NCBI RefSeq assembly: GCF_020740795.1
Contig: NC_067282.1
Span: 143,826,858-143,890,857 of the forward strand
Length of the DNA stretch: 64,000 nucleotides
DNA from: Apus apus
Taxonomy: Eukaryota; Chordata; Aves; Apodiformes; Apodidae
Direction of reading: 5' to 3'
Shown here: positions 47,201-60,310 of the stretch, one piece after another
How the letters are laid out: every line of letters begins with the position of its first letter
How positions within the stretch are numbered: the stretch's first letter is position 1
Position numbers and translations under genes: made by a program
The notes under the pieces: model-generated
Databases searched by the model: none
Told to the model about the DNA's origin: nothing
The model's input: only the letters and a program-made list of their open reading frames with translations

Positions 47201-49164
47201 CAAGCTAGCAGGCATCTCAGTTTTGTGAGGTGAAAATTAAGCCCTCTATTAGTAATTATTGATAACTAGTTAATATATTTTCACAGAATTATAACTGAGG
47301 CTGGTCAATACAGAGGAATTTCTGAGACTTTTTTTAGCAGTTATTCCTTAACTTTTACATCAACTAAGAAAGAAACACAGGATTTATTTTGTGAACAACC
47401 TCCCTCCAACTTCATTACTACTGTTAGAAGAGCAGATCAGTGTGGTATTCTGCCTTGGAAGCATAACAAGTAAATTATTCCAGTATGAAGTCCTTTCATA
47501 CGATTTCTTAAAACTGGGCTGTTCACTCCTGAGCTGTGATATCTGTTTCTTTGACTTTGTTCATCATTTACCAAGTGGTAGATGCAGTACAAATTTTACC
47601 CATCTATTAACCGCTACCCACAAGCCCAGGTCTTACCATTTCCCTTACCTAAGTAGGAATTAGGTTTCTAAATGTTGTAAAATATACACTCATTCTGCAT
47701 GGGCACTTCTTTAAGCCATTGCTTGTTTATGCCTAGGTTCCCAGATGCGCTAGCATCTCTAACTCACAGTGGTTGTAAAAAAGAAGCAGAATAAAACTGA
47801 TCTCTAAATTATCATGGTAATTACAAAAGAAGCTCCAAAACTTCAAAGGAAGAAGAGTTCTAGAGTACATTATTATCCTTCTCCCCTTTCCTCCCTGATT
47901 TTAATCTCTATCCATAAAAAAAAAAAAAAAGAGAAACCAAACAATGAAAAGAATGCAAGCCTATAAGCCAAAGTTGTATCTATACAACCAAGTGCTTTAA
48001 CTAATGGTAACCTCTAATATATTTACCTACTGAACATGGTAATCGACATTAATATGGTAACTGTAATGAGAAAAACAAGTGCTGCATTATGCAAAGATTT
48101 GCATTGAGGGCTCAAAGTTTGAATCCATCTGGAAACCACCTATTGATTAGCTGGTGAAAACAGCTAACGAACAAGGCTACATTTCCTCTTTATCTGAGGC
48201 ATTTTCCACAATTGACTGAGCTGCTCATTCATCAGCGAGGCAAGACTCCAAGTCCGTTAAGAGACAGGACTAGTTCTTGATGTGGGTCACACATATAAGC
48301 TCCTGATTAGCAAGTGGATTAAAGGAATTTCTAAAGCTGGCTCGGTCTGACTGATGGTGACTATTACAGCTGTAATATGAGAGTTATACTGAAAGGAAGA
48401 GACAAAAGGATAAAAGTACTGTAAAGGAAGCTGTCATCATTGTAAAAAATCAAAGCTCAAGCAAAAGTACAGTAGATTCTGAAAACAGATATGGAGAAGC
48501 TCTCTGTAGTAATGGTTTTGACTAATTTCAGTGAAGTCTGTAAGTTACTGTTGGTTTTGGTTTTTTTCTCAACATGTGTTCTTCCTTTCAGGTAGGGGTC
48601 ATATGAAACTTCATGGAGGTAGAACTGTTGGCTTGTGAAGTACAGAAGCATTCAAAAACTGTGGAAAAACTACTTGCTTTCTGGTGAAGCTACGGTTGTG
48701 CTAGGTAATAAGAAAAGGATTTTCTTTATGCTACTAGGAGGTCAGAACATCCTGTTCTAGTGTCATTGGCCAAACCAAGGTAATGCTAATCTAAGCTGGA
48801 ACAAATGTTACTCTGGTCTGCTTCTTACAGATAAGCAGGGACACATGGAATTTGAATCCCCAACTAGTGGATGAGATCGCCTTCAACTGGAAAATATTTC
48901 CTAGTCTTCAGCTAAAGTTGGCTCAAAGAATTTCCCTTTCTACCCCCATGGACTAAAACTGCTTTGATTATTCTTTCACTTTATGCCAAGAAGCTTTTAA
49001 AATCCTGTAGAAATCATATGATACTAAAGGGGAGGAAACACAGAAACACCATTGAAATGCCATCTGCTGTCAGCAACTGTCCTGATTGCACTCAAGATGT
49101 CACCATTTGCACTGTGCACAGAATAGGATATACCGAGTTACCATGCTGGTTTTTTCTAGTTAAG
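44277..49164. other. Intergenic, nothing recognised
   Basis: AT-rich DNA without supported genes. A run of 15 A lies near 47918-47932. Confidence 0.45.
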
Positions 49165-49535
49165 TTTTCAAAAGTGTCAAGGATGGAGCATCTCTGACCT
49201 CCCTGGGTAACCACTTCTAGCATGGCATCTCTGTCCTGGTAAGAAATCTTTTCTTAATGCCCAACTTGAATCTCCCAAACCTCAGCATGATGCTGTTGCC
49301 CTGTTGCCCCTGGCTTTACCACCTCTCACTGCCACCTATCGCTGCTTTGGTTCTGTCATCTCTGGGGCTTATTGTCAAGTACTTTGTAGGTTGCTTAGCC
49401 TCCTCTGCACCAGGCCAAATATGCCCATGTCCTTCAATGTCTTCTTACAGCTTATATGCTCTAGGTTTCTCACTGCCATGGTAACCCCCTGCTGGATCCT
49501 CTCCTCCTCTTGGCATCCCTCTTCCCAAACTGTGA
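49165..49535 (-). mobile_element. Old diverged CR1, antisense
   Basis: On + the order 'ggatggagcatctctgacctccctgggtaacc', 'aagaaatcttttcttaatgcccaacttgaatct', 'ctctgcaccaggccaaatatgcccatgt' and 'ccctgctggatcctctcc' is that of a reversed CR1 3' ORF2 end. The tail itself is missing and many substitutions have built up. Confidence 0.75.
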
Positions 49536-50626
49536 CGGTTAAAGTCACAGCACTGCAGTGCAGTGTCACTCCCTGCCAAACAGGAATAACAACTTCCCTT
49601 GGTCTGATGGCCATGCTTCTCCTAACATAGACCATTACACCGTTTCCCCAATTCACTAAGTATCTGTGTTCTTGGTTCAAATTTCACTAGGTTTCCACTG
49701 TAAATCCCAGGCCTTTGCAGCAGGTCACCTGCTCTGCTGGTAAATCCCAGCTGGCACCGGTGGCCTTTGAGTAATTATCTTGCATGTGTATGAAGTTCCA
49801 GTGAGCTAAGTTGCATCTCCTGATATATCCCCTTCCAGTGAAACAGCAGGTTGGAAAGCTATCCCGAGAGCTTCTAAAACCTCTTACCATTGACAATGAG
49901 CTATCCCTTTATTTTTAGGGGTATCCCTTACACGACCCATGTTCTTACATTGTCTCTCTTCCCCCTCTGGAGGATTCAGTCCTTTGTATATAGAGGTACT
50001 GCAAAAGACCAGTGTGTGTGTTTGTGTGTGCACATGGGACTTTCCTGCACTGTTACAATCTTAACCCTCCCCACCTGAGGAGTGCTTGAAGACCCATGGG
50101 CAGCTATTGTATTAACACAACTACTGTTGTAATGAAGAAGGACCCAAACAGGTGTATCTCACTTTGTTTTGGCAAGAAAATTCTCGAGCCACATTTGCAA
50201 CATCCTTTGGTTTAGGAACCTCCCTTCCCTCCACCCTTTTCTGACTTTTCTGTGTCTGGGAATATATTTTGTGTTATATGGAGGTGATCAATATGTCACT
50301 CTGACTTCACTGCTAAATTTACAGGAGGTTGAACTGACTTTTGGTGTATGAGCATAGATGGGACTGCTGGATTGTTTGTTCTCAAGTTGTCAGCGACATG
50401 TCACTTTCAGAGATTGTCGACTAATCAAAACAAAAATTATTTGTACTTTGTAGCATGTTTGCAGCTTTTAGCAAACGTTTTGTACAACGAAGTTCCCAAA
50501 AAACCACATTAATTGACTTATTTTGAAGTGGGGTGGGGAAGAATAATATTTTGCTTAGTTTAGGAGGAGAGTTATTTTTGTGGCCCAGAAAGAGAAAAAA
50601 TGTTGGGAAGATCTTCAAACAAATGA
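49536..50626. other. Intergenic, nothing recognised
   Basis: No gene supported. A 'tgtgtgtgtttgtgtgtgcaca' run is at about 50011-50034. Confidence 0.45.
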
Positions 50627-50985
50627 CAGAATCACGGAATTGTCAGGGTTGGAAGGGACCTCCGAAGATCATCTAGTCCAACTTTCCTGCTAAAGCAGGA
50701 TGGCCCAGAGCACATTACTCAGTACAGTATCCAGGTGGGTCTTGAATATCTCCCTTGTCCCTTGGGGGACACCACAGGTTACTGGCCTCCATCTTTACTC
50801 TGCACCACTCATCGTAACCCTTTGAGTTCTATCACACAGCCAGCTCTCAACCCATCTCACTGTCCACTCATCTACCCACACTCCCTGAGTTTCCTAATGA
50901 GAATATTATGGGAGGCAGCGTCAAAAACCTTGCTGAAGTCAAGGTAGATGATATGTGCTACTCTCTCCTCATCCAGCCAGCCTTT
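50627..50985 (-). mobile_element. CR1 LINE, antisense, with internal deletion
   Basis: Starts at 'aatcacggaattgtcagggttggaagggacctccgaagatcatctagtccaac' (reversed CR1 tail). It passes into a reversed RT region ('cttgggggacaccac', 'cctgagtttcctaatgagaatattatggg', 'tcaaaaaccttgctgaagtcaaggtagatg'). The order shows that the 3' ORF2 part between tail and RT is missing. Confidence 0.88.
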
Positions 50986-53900
50986 TCTCCTTGCCTTCAT
51001 CTTCTTACCTGGAAAAAGCTATTGTTAAATACAATGAAGGTAAAAATTGAACTGTTCCCCTCTGATATGATGTCTCTGCTTAACGGACAGCAGTACAAGT
51101 CAGTGTAAACTGTGAGTTATTCAATGTCCTTTTTGTGAAGACAGCAAGTAATGCTGGGGCTTCACTTGCAGCCAGAGCTAAACATCCTGGGTACTGCCTG
51201 GGGTGAAGACAGGAATCCTTGCCAGTGATGCTGTTAGCAGTCAGGAGAGTGTCTTGCCCAAACCACAGGGTCATGAACATTTAACAAGAATTTAATGTTT
51301 CACTGGAATTTTGTTAAAAGATTTCTCTGGCTTGAGATGTTACACTGATTTTTAATTAACTTTTTTTTTAGCTGTGTCTCTCCAGAGAAAACAAATCTGG
51401 CCAGGGCCCTGCAACTAGACTGCAGAGTGGAAACAGTAACAGAGTAAAACATACACCTGCTGCAGGTGGTTGGTGTAAACCTGTGAGAGATTAGGGACTA
51501 ATGTCCAGGGCCACACCTTATTTACCTTTGTTTTCTTTCCTGGATGGAAATCAACTAACTGCTGTTTGCTGACTTTAATGGCGAAGCTGAGAGCAGACAG
51601 GCACTTTCCCAGGCTTTTGCCAACTGCACTTAACATGACTGAGAGGTGTTGTTAAGTGCACGTTTCCCAAGGCATGAGTGCCCATGGGACAGAGCAGCCA
51701 TTGCCTCTGAGCTGCTCAGAGCCCTCTCAGAGCCATGTTGTGCCCAACCCAGATTTGTTCAAACAATCCTTGCCAAAGCATCCATCCCACAGGCCATGTG
51801 TCTGCTCCTCCCCGTGGGTGTCCCCCCTGCATGGTGTCCTGCCCTGCACTGGTGCAGTGGGCGCCAGGGGCAAGCCAGCCTGACCTGCAGCAGCTGGCTA
51901 GCTGGGATCATCACTTCTGCTGTGGCACCAGGAAAAAAGGTGCCAATTCACAATGATACACAGATGAGTAGAGCCTTGCAGGGCTCAGGGAAAGGCCAGG
52001 GGTGGTTGCCATCAGCCAGGCAGCATCCTGGCCCTGTGGGGAAAGTGGGCATACATTGTGACAGAGCAGCCACCACGTACCTGCCATTTTGTCCTCCAGA
52101 TTTGCATGTGAATCAGTAGATGTTCCTTCAAAGCTGCTTTAGTGCTGTGCTGCGGTGGATCAGGCTGGGGGTGCTGGGCTTTTTGAGTCAGATCAGCAGT
52201 ATTTGAAAGCACTTTTCCATCAAAAAATACATAAAAGGCAACAGCGGAGCCCAGCTTTTAAATCTACATATAAACACCTTCTTAGGTCAAGCCACCTCAG
52301 GCTCTCATGCTTTTTCTATTTCTTTTTTTTTCTTCTTTTTGTAATGCCAATTTAAAAAACCTACACCTGTAGCCACTGCAGTAGATACATGAGACTGGCT
52401 GTAAAACTCGGGTCCATGTCTTTCAGATGCACTAAATACTTATTTTATAGGTAAGCATATTAAAGATTAAGAAATTTGTTGTACCCTATTTGCTGTCCAA
52501 ACAAACCTTGGCAATGTCCACTCCAGCTTCTTGATTGCTCCACTTGCAATTTGGGAAGGGAGCTGTTTGCAAGTCTGTCACAGTTTGCAGTGTCTCCTGA
52601 GATGAGTCCGCTGAAGGACCTCTGACCAAGCATCCATATGGTCTTCCTTTCTGCCAAGCAAATTTTAGAGCTTCTGAAATTTCTTTCTTTTCCACACTGC
52701 TTGCTTGGCCTTTCTCTCTTTCACAGTTTAACCACCTCATACTTTTTTTTTTGCCAGCTTCTGCTGCCTGACCCTGGCAACACTTCTCTCCAGAGGTTTG
52801 GCACCCCTCCCCTCTCACCAGAGAGAAGCCAGATCCCTTCTGTCTTCCCCACTCTCCAGCTTTCCTCCCCCTTCCTTGATGAACTGCTCTGGCACTCACA
52901 TCTCTTTCAAACGCCTCTGCTCCAGTCTTTCACAACAGAAGACAGTTTTTCCTCCACCTCTTTGTGATTTAAGCTCTGCAAAAACTTTTGCAATAACACC
53001 TGCAGGAGCATTACTGCTATCCAAAACATCAGCTACTGACTTCCAGGTTTTAAGTATTTTCAGGTTGAGTAGTAGCATCATAAACAACCCCCCCGCCCCC
53101 AACACTAAACAAAAAGACTACAACAGTGCTGCTTGCAAATATTTCTTTGTAGATTCTCTTTTTCACCAGCATGTAATATCATCAGGCCTGGGTTTCTTAT
53201 CACAGCCTACCTTTATTTTTAAAACTTTAATAATTGTCTGCATGATTTAAAAACAAAAATACAATTCTATTAAAAAATATTATTTCAAGGCTATATGTAT
53301 CATAATTTTAGAGCAGCTTTTCTCCTATCATCATGAAAGAAACTTCTTAAGGATCCTTAATTTAACAGTCAGAAAAACAGCTTAAAATTCCTGTAATCCA
53401 AGATTTCATTTTAAGCACAAAGCAGGAGCTGGATAGCACACCTAATCCCACGTGCTAGGAAACAGAGCTGGCAGCCCACATGGCTGCCCTGTCTCTCTTC
53501 AGGGATAAAGGTTGTCTTTGAAAGCCTCCATTGTTCTCTCCACAACATCCTGCAAACGCCAAGGTAACCCTAGCACAAACACGCTGTACAGTCTGCCCCA
53601 ACTATGCTGCCAAGCAACATTTTTATAACAAAGGGGGATATTTCTTCTTTACATTTATTTCCTCACTTTTAGTTAACAGCTTTTCTTTTTCCTATAAAGT
53701 CATTTTAAATCTCAGCTGCAGATGACTCATTCTGTATTCCCCATCCAAGGCTCTCCAGCCTCAAAAAGTTTAAAAGGTTTAAACTCATGCACAATTCTTA
53801 ATTGGGCTACGCCCAACATCCAGTGTTTTGAGTTACACTCAAGTGTGCTCATATATCCTGAGGCACTGTGTGTTTTCCAGGCAGAGTTCAACACTGATGC

Positions 53901-54307
53901 TACAACATTACTGAGTTATTTTGTTGTTATTCCAAGCCAAACACAGCTATTCTGGCTGGGGCCCATTATGTTATGACCTTCATGGGCTTCATAAAGTTTT
54001 TTCAAATTTCTGAAAGGTATTACCCTCTTAGACAGCAGTTAAAAAAGCCCCTTTCACTCTCAATAATTTTTCTGTGTTCACCTAGTGGCTCAGGCTTGGC
54101 TACCTCAATGTCTGGTGAATACACTGTAAGACTTATTTTTGAGGGTAAAACAATGCTCTTAAATTTCTCTTGAAATGAGGGAGACCCAAAATCTCGTATT
54201 TGAGGAGCTCCCAGATGTCTAAATACATTTGAGGTAGTCATGGTGTCCTTCTGAGCCCCAGAAACCAAGAGCGAGCTGGAAACTTTTGAGGCCAGCGCCT
54301 TTCAGGT
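50986..54307. other. Intergenic, with a GC-rich patch
   Basis: GC-rich sequence at about 51640-52080 and CT-rich sequence at 52680-52960. Frames of 150-157 codons exist here but have no recognised motif, no splice signals in order and no conserved family. I do not call a gene. Confidence 0.45.
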
Positions 54308-54849
54308 GTGAGTGTACTCAGCACTGGTGAGGCCTCACCTCGAGTACTGTGTCCGGTTCTGGGCCTCTTACTTCAAGAAAGATGGGGTGGGTCCAGAGGA
54401 GAGCAATGAGGCTGGTGAAGGGACTACAGGGAAAGTCTTATAGGGATAGGCTGAGGGAGCTGGGGTTGTTTAGCCTGGATGAGACTCAGGGGAGACCTTA
54501 TAACTCTCTACAACTACCTGAAGAGAGGTTGTAGTCAGGTGGGGGCTGAGCTCCTCTCCCAGGTAACTAGTGACAGGACGAGAGGGCATGGCCTGAAGCT
54601 GTGCCAGAGGAGGTTTAGGTTGTATATCAGGAAGTACTTCCTCATGGAGAGGGTGATTAGACATTGGAATGGACTGCCCAGGGAAGTGGTGGAGTCACCA
54701 TCCCTGGAGGTGTTTAAGGACAGACTGGATGTGGCACTTAGTGCCATGGTCTAACACCACCATGTGGTGGTGTTATCATAGGTTACACTTGATGATCTCA
54801 GAGGTCTTTTCCAGCCTCAATAATTCTGTGATGCTGTGATTCTGTGATG
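54308..54849 (+). mobile_element. CR1 LINE 3' part
   Basis: 'gcactggtgaggcctcacctcgagtactgtgtccggttctgggcc' through 'gggatgctgag'-type RL motifs, [37 protein letters not shown], then 'gtggtgttatcataggtt...gatgatctcagaggtc' and an 'attctgtgatgctgtgattctgtgatg' tail. About 540 bp and 5' truncated. Confidence 0.94.
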
Positions 54850-55954
54850 AGACTTTGGCTCATAGTCATGCAGCTGATTACAGCTTAGAGACTGCAAAAT
54901 GCAGGCATAGGTAAGAGAGGGCCTTGTGCAATTTCAGAGGGAATTATGTCATCATAGTGGAAAAAAGAGTCAAATGACGAGCACTGTATTTGGAGCTGGT
55001 GTCCTCCCCTGCTCCTTTTCATGGTCAGTGTTACCTGCCCTGTGACCAAGGGCATGTGCATGTGCAGAAAAGGCCCTGATACCTTGGGGGGATTTGCAGT
55101 ATTGGCTCTAAACTGCAGCTGCTAAGGATGTGTAAAACAAATGCCTGCTTCCTCTTTTTCCTGTGGATATTTAGACTGGTCTGAGAGGTCACAAAGAATA
55201 ATGGGATACAAATAAGGGAATGGGAGCTTAGGCTGAATAATGGAAAACATTGTAACAAATGTTACACTCCTAAACTTGAATTATTCACAGTTACACTGCA
55301 TGCAGCACTGGAAGATACAGCTGAAGAAAGGATGCAAGCTGATTCTGAGCTGACAATACCTCTACTGTGTGTAATAAAATGTTTTTGGCTCTGATCATGT
55401 AAAATAAAACAGGCTTTTTTCCTCATCATATGCAAACCTATTAAAATATCCAAAGCATGACTGCAGAGAACAGCAAAACCCTGCTCAGTGCACATTATCT
55501 GTTATAACCCCCTTTTTGTCTTTGCTACATTTGAGCAAATCTCCCTGCTGGGTTTTCAGCGGGCTGATGTTGTGCAGCATCTAAAACAATACGCTAGGAG
55601 TAGATCCACATTATTGCATTAACACTTGATTCAAGCCTTGTCCCTGATGCTCTGTGATGTTGAGCTCAAACACGCATTTTCTCCAGTCTCATTTCTGCCC
55701 ATTTCCAGACCTTTGTCTCATACCAGATGATGCCTTAAGGTCATGTTATCTTCCCCAAGGGCTTGGGTCTAGAGTGTGAGCCAGGAATGCAAACAGGTTT
55801 TAATCAGTAGCAGTTGAAGTAAAATAATGGAAGACCAGCTTCTGGTGTTGTAATATATTACAAAACATCAGTCTTATCACTTTGCATAGTTCGTGTGTGA
55901 TTCACACTGTGACTGGTCCTGGTGGACAGGAGGATGACCATGTGCCCTTGTAGG
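54850..55954. other. Intergenic, nothing recognised
   Basis: No supported gene or element. Confidence 0.45.
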
Positions 55955-56553
55955 CCAATGACATCCTGGGGTGTATTAGAAAGGGTGTGGTTAGTAGGTC
56001 AAGGGAGGTTCTTCTCCCCCTCTATTCTGCATTGGTGAGGACGCATCTAGAGTATTGCGTCCAGTTCTGGGCCCCTCAGTTCAAGAAGGACAGGGAACTG
56101 CTTGAAAGAGTCCAGTGCAGAGCCACAAAAGTGATTAAGGGAGTGGAACATCCCCTTATGAGGAAAGGCTGAGGGAGCTGGGTCTCTTTAGCTTGGAGGA
56201 GACCGAGGGGTGACCTCATCAATGTTTATAAATACGTTAAGGGCGAGTGTCAGGAGGATGGAGCCAGGCTTTTTTCAGTGATGTCCAGTGATAGGACAAG
56301 GGGCAATGGGTGCAAACTGGAACACAGGAGGTTCCACATAAACATCAGAAAAAAACTTTGCTTTACTGTGAGAGTGACAGAGCTCTGGAACAGGCTGCCC
56401 AGAGAGGTTGTGGAGTCTCCTTCTCTGGAGACATTCAAAACCCGCCTGGACACGTCCCTGTGTAAACCTAGGTGATCGTGCTCTGGCAGGGGGTTGGACT
56501 AGATGATCTTTCAAGGTCCCTTCCAACCCCTAAGATTCTGTGTGATTCTGTGA
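55955..56553 (+). mobile_element. CR1 LINE 3' part
   Basis: From 'ggccaatgacatcctggggtgtatt' through [20 protein letters not shown], 'ggctgagggagctgggtctctttagcttgg', [13 protein letters not shown] and the tail 'ttggactagatgatctttcaaggtcccttccaacccc' with 'attctgtgtgattctgtga'. It has only a few lesions, so it is relatively young. Confidence 0.95.
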
Positions 56554-59023
56554 CTGAGATCACTAGGCTATCTCAGGAACCCCCTGACCGCATGAGGGCT
56601 GTGAAGTGGTACTGTTGGGCTTTTTGGTCCTGAATCCTAAAGGCAGGAAAATGTAACACTTCTGGCAAGTGGGAGCCCAGGGGCTAAATACGGTAACAAG
56701 CAAAGGGACAGCTGGAGATCCATTCCCTAAGCTTCAATGAGTCATGTTTGAGGACACACTGCCAGGCTAAGCAGCAGCTGATGAAAGGGCTAGGATTGTA
56801 CGATGGCTCATGATGGTGCCAGTCCATCTCACCTGCCATTTTGTATGTGCCCAGAAGGGAGTACTAAACCTTTCTGAATACGTAGCATGTTCCTACTCAA
56901 AAAACAAATGGAAAAATAAAAAATGCACAAAAAAAGCCAAGTATCCTAAACCCTGTATCCATGCACAATATAATGCAATATTTTATATAGTTTAATTCTA
57001 TTTATCAAGAGAGAGGGAGAAGAAACAGCCCTAATAATGAGAAGCGATGACAGTAGAAAAAAGGTAGGAGCTTGAAATGAGGAAGGAAATTACTAATTCT
57101 CTGGCAATTAATTAATGTCTATATTCTGTAGTATCTACTACAACATTATCCATGCAATTAAGAGTTTCTAATAAAACAATTCAGTAAAAGGTGGTTGTAC
57201 TGACTTGTTGCTAAGACACTATCTCAAGATAGCAGGACCTAGAGACAGTTAAACACTTTCTGAATATGACTTACTACATTTAAATTCAAGGTCTCAAATC
57301 TCCTCTCTGGAAAAGGGCAAGTGTGGGGGTTGTATTTCCCAAGTTGGCTGTGGTGAGGATGATTCTAATTGTGTTTGAGATCTCCAGTGGTGATATGGCC
57401 CATGGTAAAGTTTATTGGCAAAAACAAATTAAAGAGGGGGGTGAATACTGAGGTTTCCAGGTGCTCTGATAGGTCAGTAATACTGGACAAAAAGAGCTGT
57501 GGCAGATTTTTAAAGTAAAAATAAATGATTTGCAAGAGCACTCTGATGTCAATAGGAGCATTACATACCTTGCCTTCAGTAACACTCGCCTGCTGTAGAA
57601 AAGTTCAAGTCTCTCTACCTAGATTTGATTTAAAAAATTATTTTCCCTTTTAAAGGAAGGACTAAGACTTGAAAATATGTTTTCTGCAGCCCAGCAAGTA
57701 GGTTCACTAATAACAACAAAAAGCAAAGACAGGTTTTTTGCATTAGAGAGAACACTTTATTATTTCTCTGACTAACATTCTTTGCTTTCTTTGGAGCCCT
57801 GCTGAAATGTTTTTGATTGCGTACAAGTGGGAGATCAGTTGTAATAAGGCGTGTCATTGTTTCTCATCCCTGTTATAGCTTTCAGTTGTTGCCAGGTCTG
57901 ATATTCTTCTTTATGACTTCTGAACACTGCTTTGATTTTAAAGGGACACTATCAAGAAAAATGACCTTAGAAGTTTACAACCCTTTCTTAAGGACATCTT
58001 ACTGGGATTTAGATTATACTAAGTAAGACAGCTGAATATGCCCAGCATTCACCTTTTTTTTTTTTAAATAGCATATGAATTTCACAGAGCTAAACCAGTG
58101 CCTGAGTATTTCTAAGAGCTCCTTTCCTGATCTTTAGACTGCAGTTCTAAATTCCTGTGCTACTCTGTATTTAGGTACACTCTTTGTATATTAATTTTGC
58201 CCACCACGAAGTTTTGGGCAGTAAAAGTAGACTTGTGCACATTTCCTGCTGTTTATTCATCTGTGGCATACACCGAATTCCTTGAGTTAACAAGTTAGAA
58301 GTAAAAGTTACATTTTAATTGTCTGTTTTCTGTCATATTTTTTTAAAAAAATTTAAAAAACAATTTCCTCAACATGCGGTGCTTTAAGTTCGCTTCCCTT
58401 GTGTTGTTTTTGGACCTGGAGTATTTTGAAAATGACCTCTTAAAAAACAACAGTATTTTGAAAACCTCCTACTGGAATGCATTTGAGTTATTCAAAACAA
58501 ATGCAGAGGATGAATAGACTATGAAAATGATCTCTGATGAGAAAGCAGTGTTGTTTGCTTAAATCTTTCAGGATATGTTCTGTTCTGCATGGGCATGTGG
58601 AACTTCCTGGGAACTCCATGAGAACTATGTGTATCTACCAGCAGAATTTCGCTCCTCGAGATCCAGAAATATGTTTAGACACAGTGCAATGTCAAAATCT
58701 ACTGGTTGTAAATGTCTGGTAGGAGCTAGACCTTTGGCCAGGAGTGTTGAAGTGAAGAGGCCTGATGATCTCTTCTGTGAGGTCCCTACTTGAAGGATTA
58801 TGCATCTCTTTCTGTACAAGAACAGCTGTAATAGCTCCTGTGCCAGCAGTTCAGGGTGGGGGTACAGCATGGGCTCCATTTGTGCCGGAAGGCTTAAGAG
58901 TACACGTACCAAAATCCCTGTTGCCATAAATGTAGCGTGGCTCCACTGGTTTCAGCAGCTGATGCCACATCATGTCAGCTGATAGTCCAATCCACAGAGC
59001 TTTCCACATTTATATATGAATGT
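56554..59023. other. Intergenic, between CR1 and the likely PKP2 3' end
   Basis: AT-rich DNA without supported exons. The stretch at about 58560-58800 shows faint CR1-like tail wording ('cctgatgatctcttctgtgaggtccct'), too weak to call. Confidence 0.45.
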
Positions 59024-59029
59024 TTTATT
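59024..59029 (-). promoter_or_regulatory. Candidate poly(A) signal for PKP2
   Basis: AATAAA on the - strand (tttatt on +), about 1.2 kb after the PKP2 stop. It is the first exact hexamer I noticed in that direction. A variant ATTAAA lies just beyond it. RNA ends would be needed to confirm it. Confidence 0.3.
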
Positions 59030-60241
59030 GTTTAATGGACAATTTAACTACTCGTTTGTTGAGATAAATCTCACTTACTAAAGGTATTAGGTGGGATTTT
59101 TCAGGGCTTCTTCTCCCTCTCTGAGTATCATACAATGGGAAGAGCCTTTAGGTGCTTAGGAATTTTTCTCCTGTTACCTATTCCCACATGTGCAGAACAC
59201 AGTCCCTCAGTTATCACATTGCATGTAATTGCTGTAGGGAGCTGGATGATTTAAAGTAAGAGAACTCTAAGCAGAATCAGAGGAATTCCTTAAGCAACAC
59301 AGAGTCTAACCAGAATCCTGTGTGTGCCTGTCTATTACTTCAAAAATAAAGACTCCATTCCCTTTACTATATATAGATTATCAACAGAACCAGTTTAAAA
59401 ATGCAATTTTCTTAAAACAATCACTGAATCACCAGCAAATAACTCTTCTACCAATTAGCAAAGAATGATGGGTCTTAGTTCAGCCCAAAGTGTCTGACAC
59501 ATAGTGGTTCCAGATAAAATCTTTTCTGGACACAGTTACAAATTCCAGCAGCCATGTGAGGGAGGATGAAAGGAGCAAGGGATGGTAAGACCTATGTAAA
59601 ATCAGTTTTAGTGCTGTTGCTGATGAAATCTCAAAGGAAAGAGGCTTAAGAACCAGTGAGCACAGGAACACAAGCAATACAAAACCAATAATTTTAACTT
59701 CATTGGTGATTTTATAATGCAGGTAGTGAAACAGTTTCTTGTGTATAGTCACAGAGTCTTGAGATATTCTTATTTAGCATGTGGGAAGAAACAAAAGGGT
59801 GAAAAATTACTATGTCTTGAGCAGTGCACTTGATGCTTATCCACTGTAGAAAACTATCTGTATAAAAGAGTCTGAAAAGAATTTGCTGCTGATCAGCATT
59901 TTAAACCTCTCTGTATAAATGCCTGTTATACTTAAGGCAGCCATCTGAAGCTCTGACTTTCAGGTCAACCTGGATGAAATTTCACTTCAGACATCCTGAA
60001 GAATCCATCTTTGGTTATTCTTGTATTGATATAAGCTTCTTAAACTGATACATACGGTGGCAACAAGGTAATTAGGATTAAAAAATAAACCAGCTATCCT
60101 CTGGTCACTCAAGTCCTATATGAAATCAGCCTCTTTCTTCCGAGATACTTGCTGGTTCATGATGGCAACACCAACCATGTGGAGATAGTTACATTAATTG
60201 ATGTATGATCTCATTTTTCTTCAGTGCTCTTATGCTCTGAT
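59030..60241 (-). other. PKP2: Likely PKP2 3' untranslated region
   Basis: Sequence between the PKP2 stop and the first candidate AATAAA. It is AT-rich with no CR1 copy. The assignment as UTR rests only on position. Confidence 0.35.
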
Positions 60242-60310
60242 TCAATCTTTCAGTGAGTTATAGGCTTTTGTGGTCCGGGTATTGATGAAATCTGCCTTCT
60301 TAAAGTCAGC
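60242..60310 (-). CDS. PKP2: PKP2 terminal coding exon
   Basis: Reading - strand: acceptor cattccaaag, then ADFKKADFINTRTTKAYNS and LKD, then TGA (+ strand 60242-60244). It matches the human PKP2 end AQFKKTDFVNSRTAKAYHS. Phase 0 entry fits the preceding exon. Confidence 0.95.
   Translation of the reverse strand, partial: ADFKKADFINTRTTKAYNSLKD

Noticed and set aside
51646..52119. 157-codon open frame in GC-rich DNA
   Set aside because: Several frames are open together because of base composition, and no family motif or splice signals in order were seen.
52798..53250. 150-codon open frame
   Set aside because: Ser/Pro/Phe-rich reading of CT-rich DNA, without motif and with an equally open opposite strand nearby.
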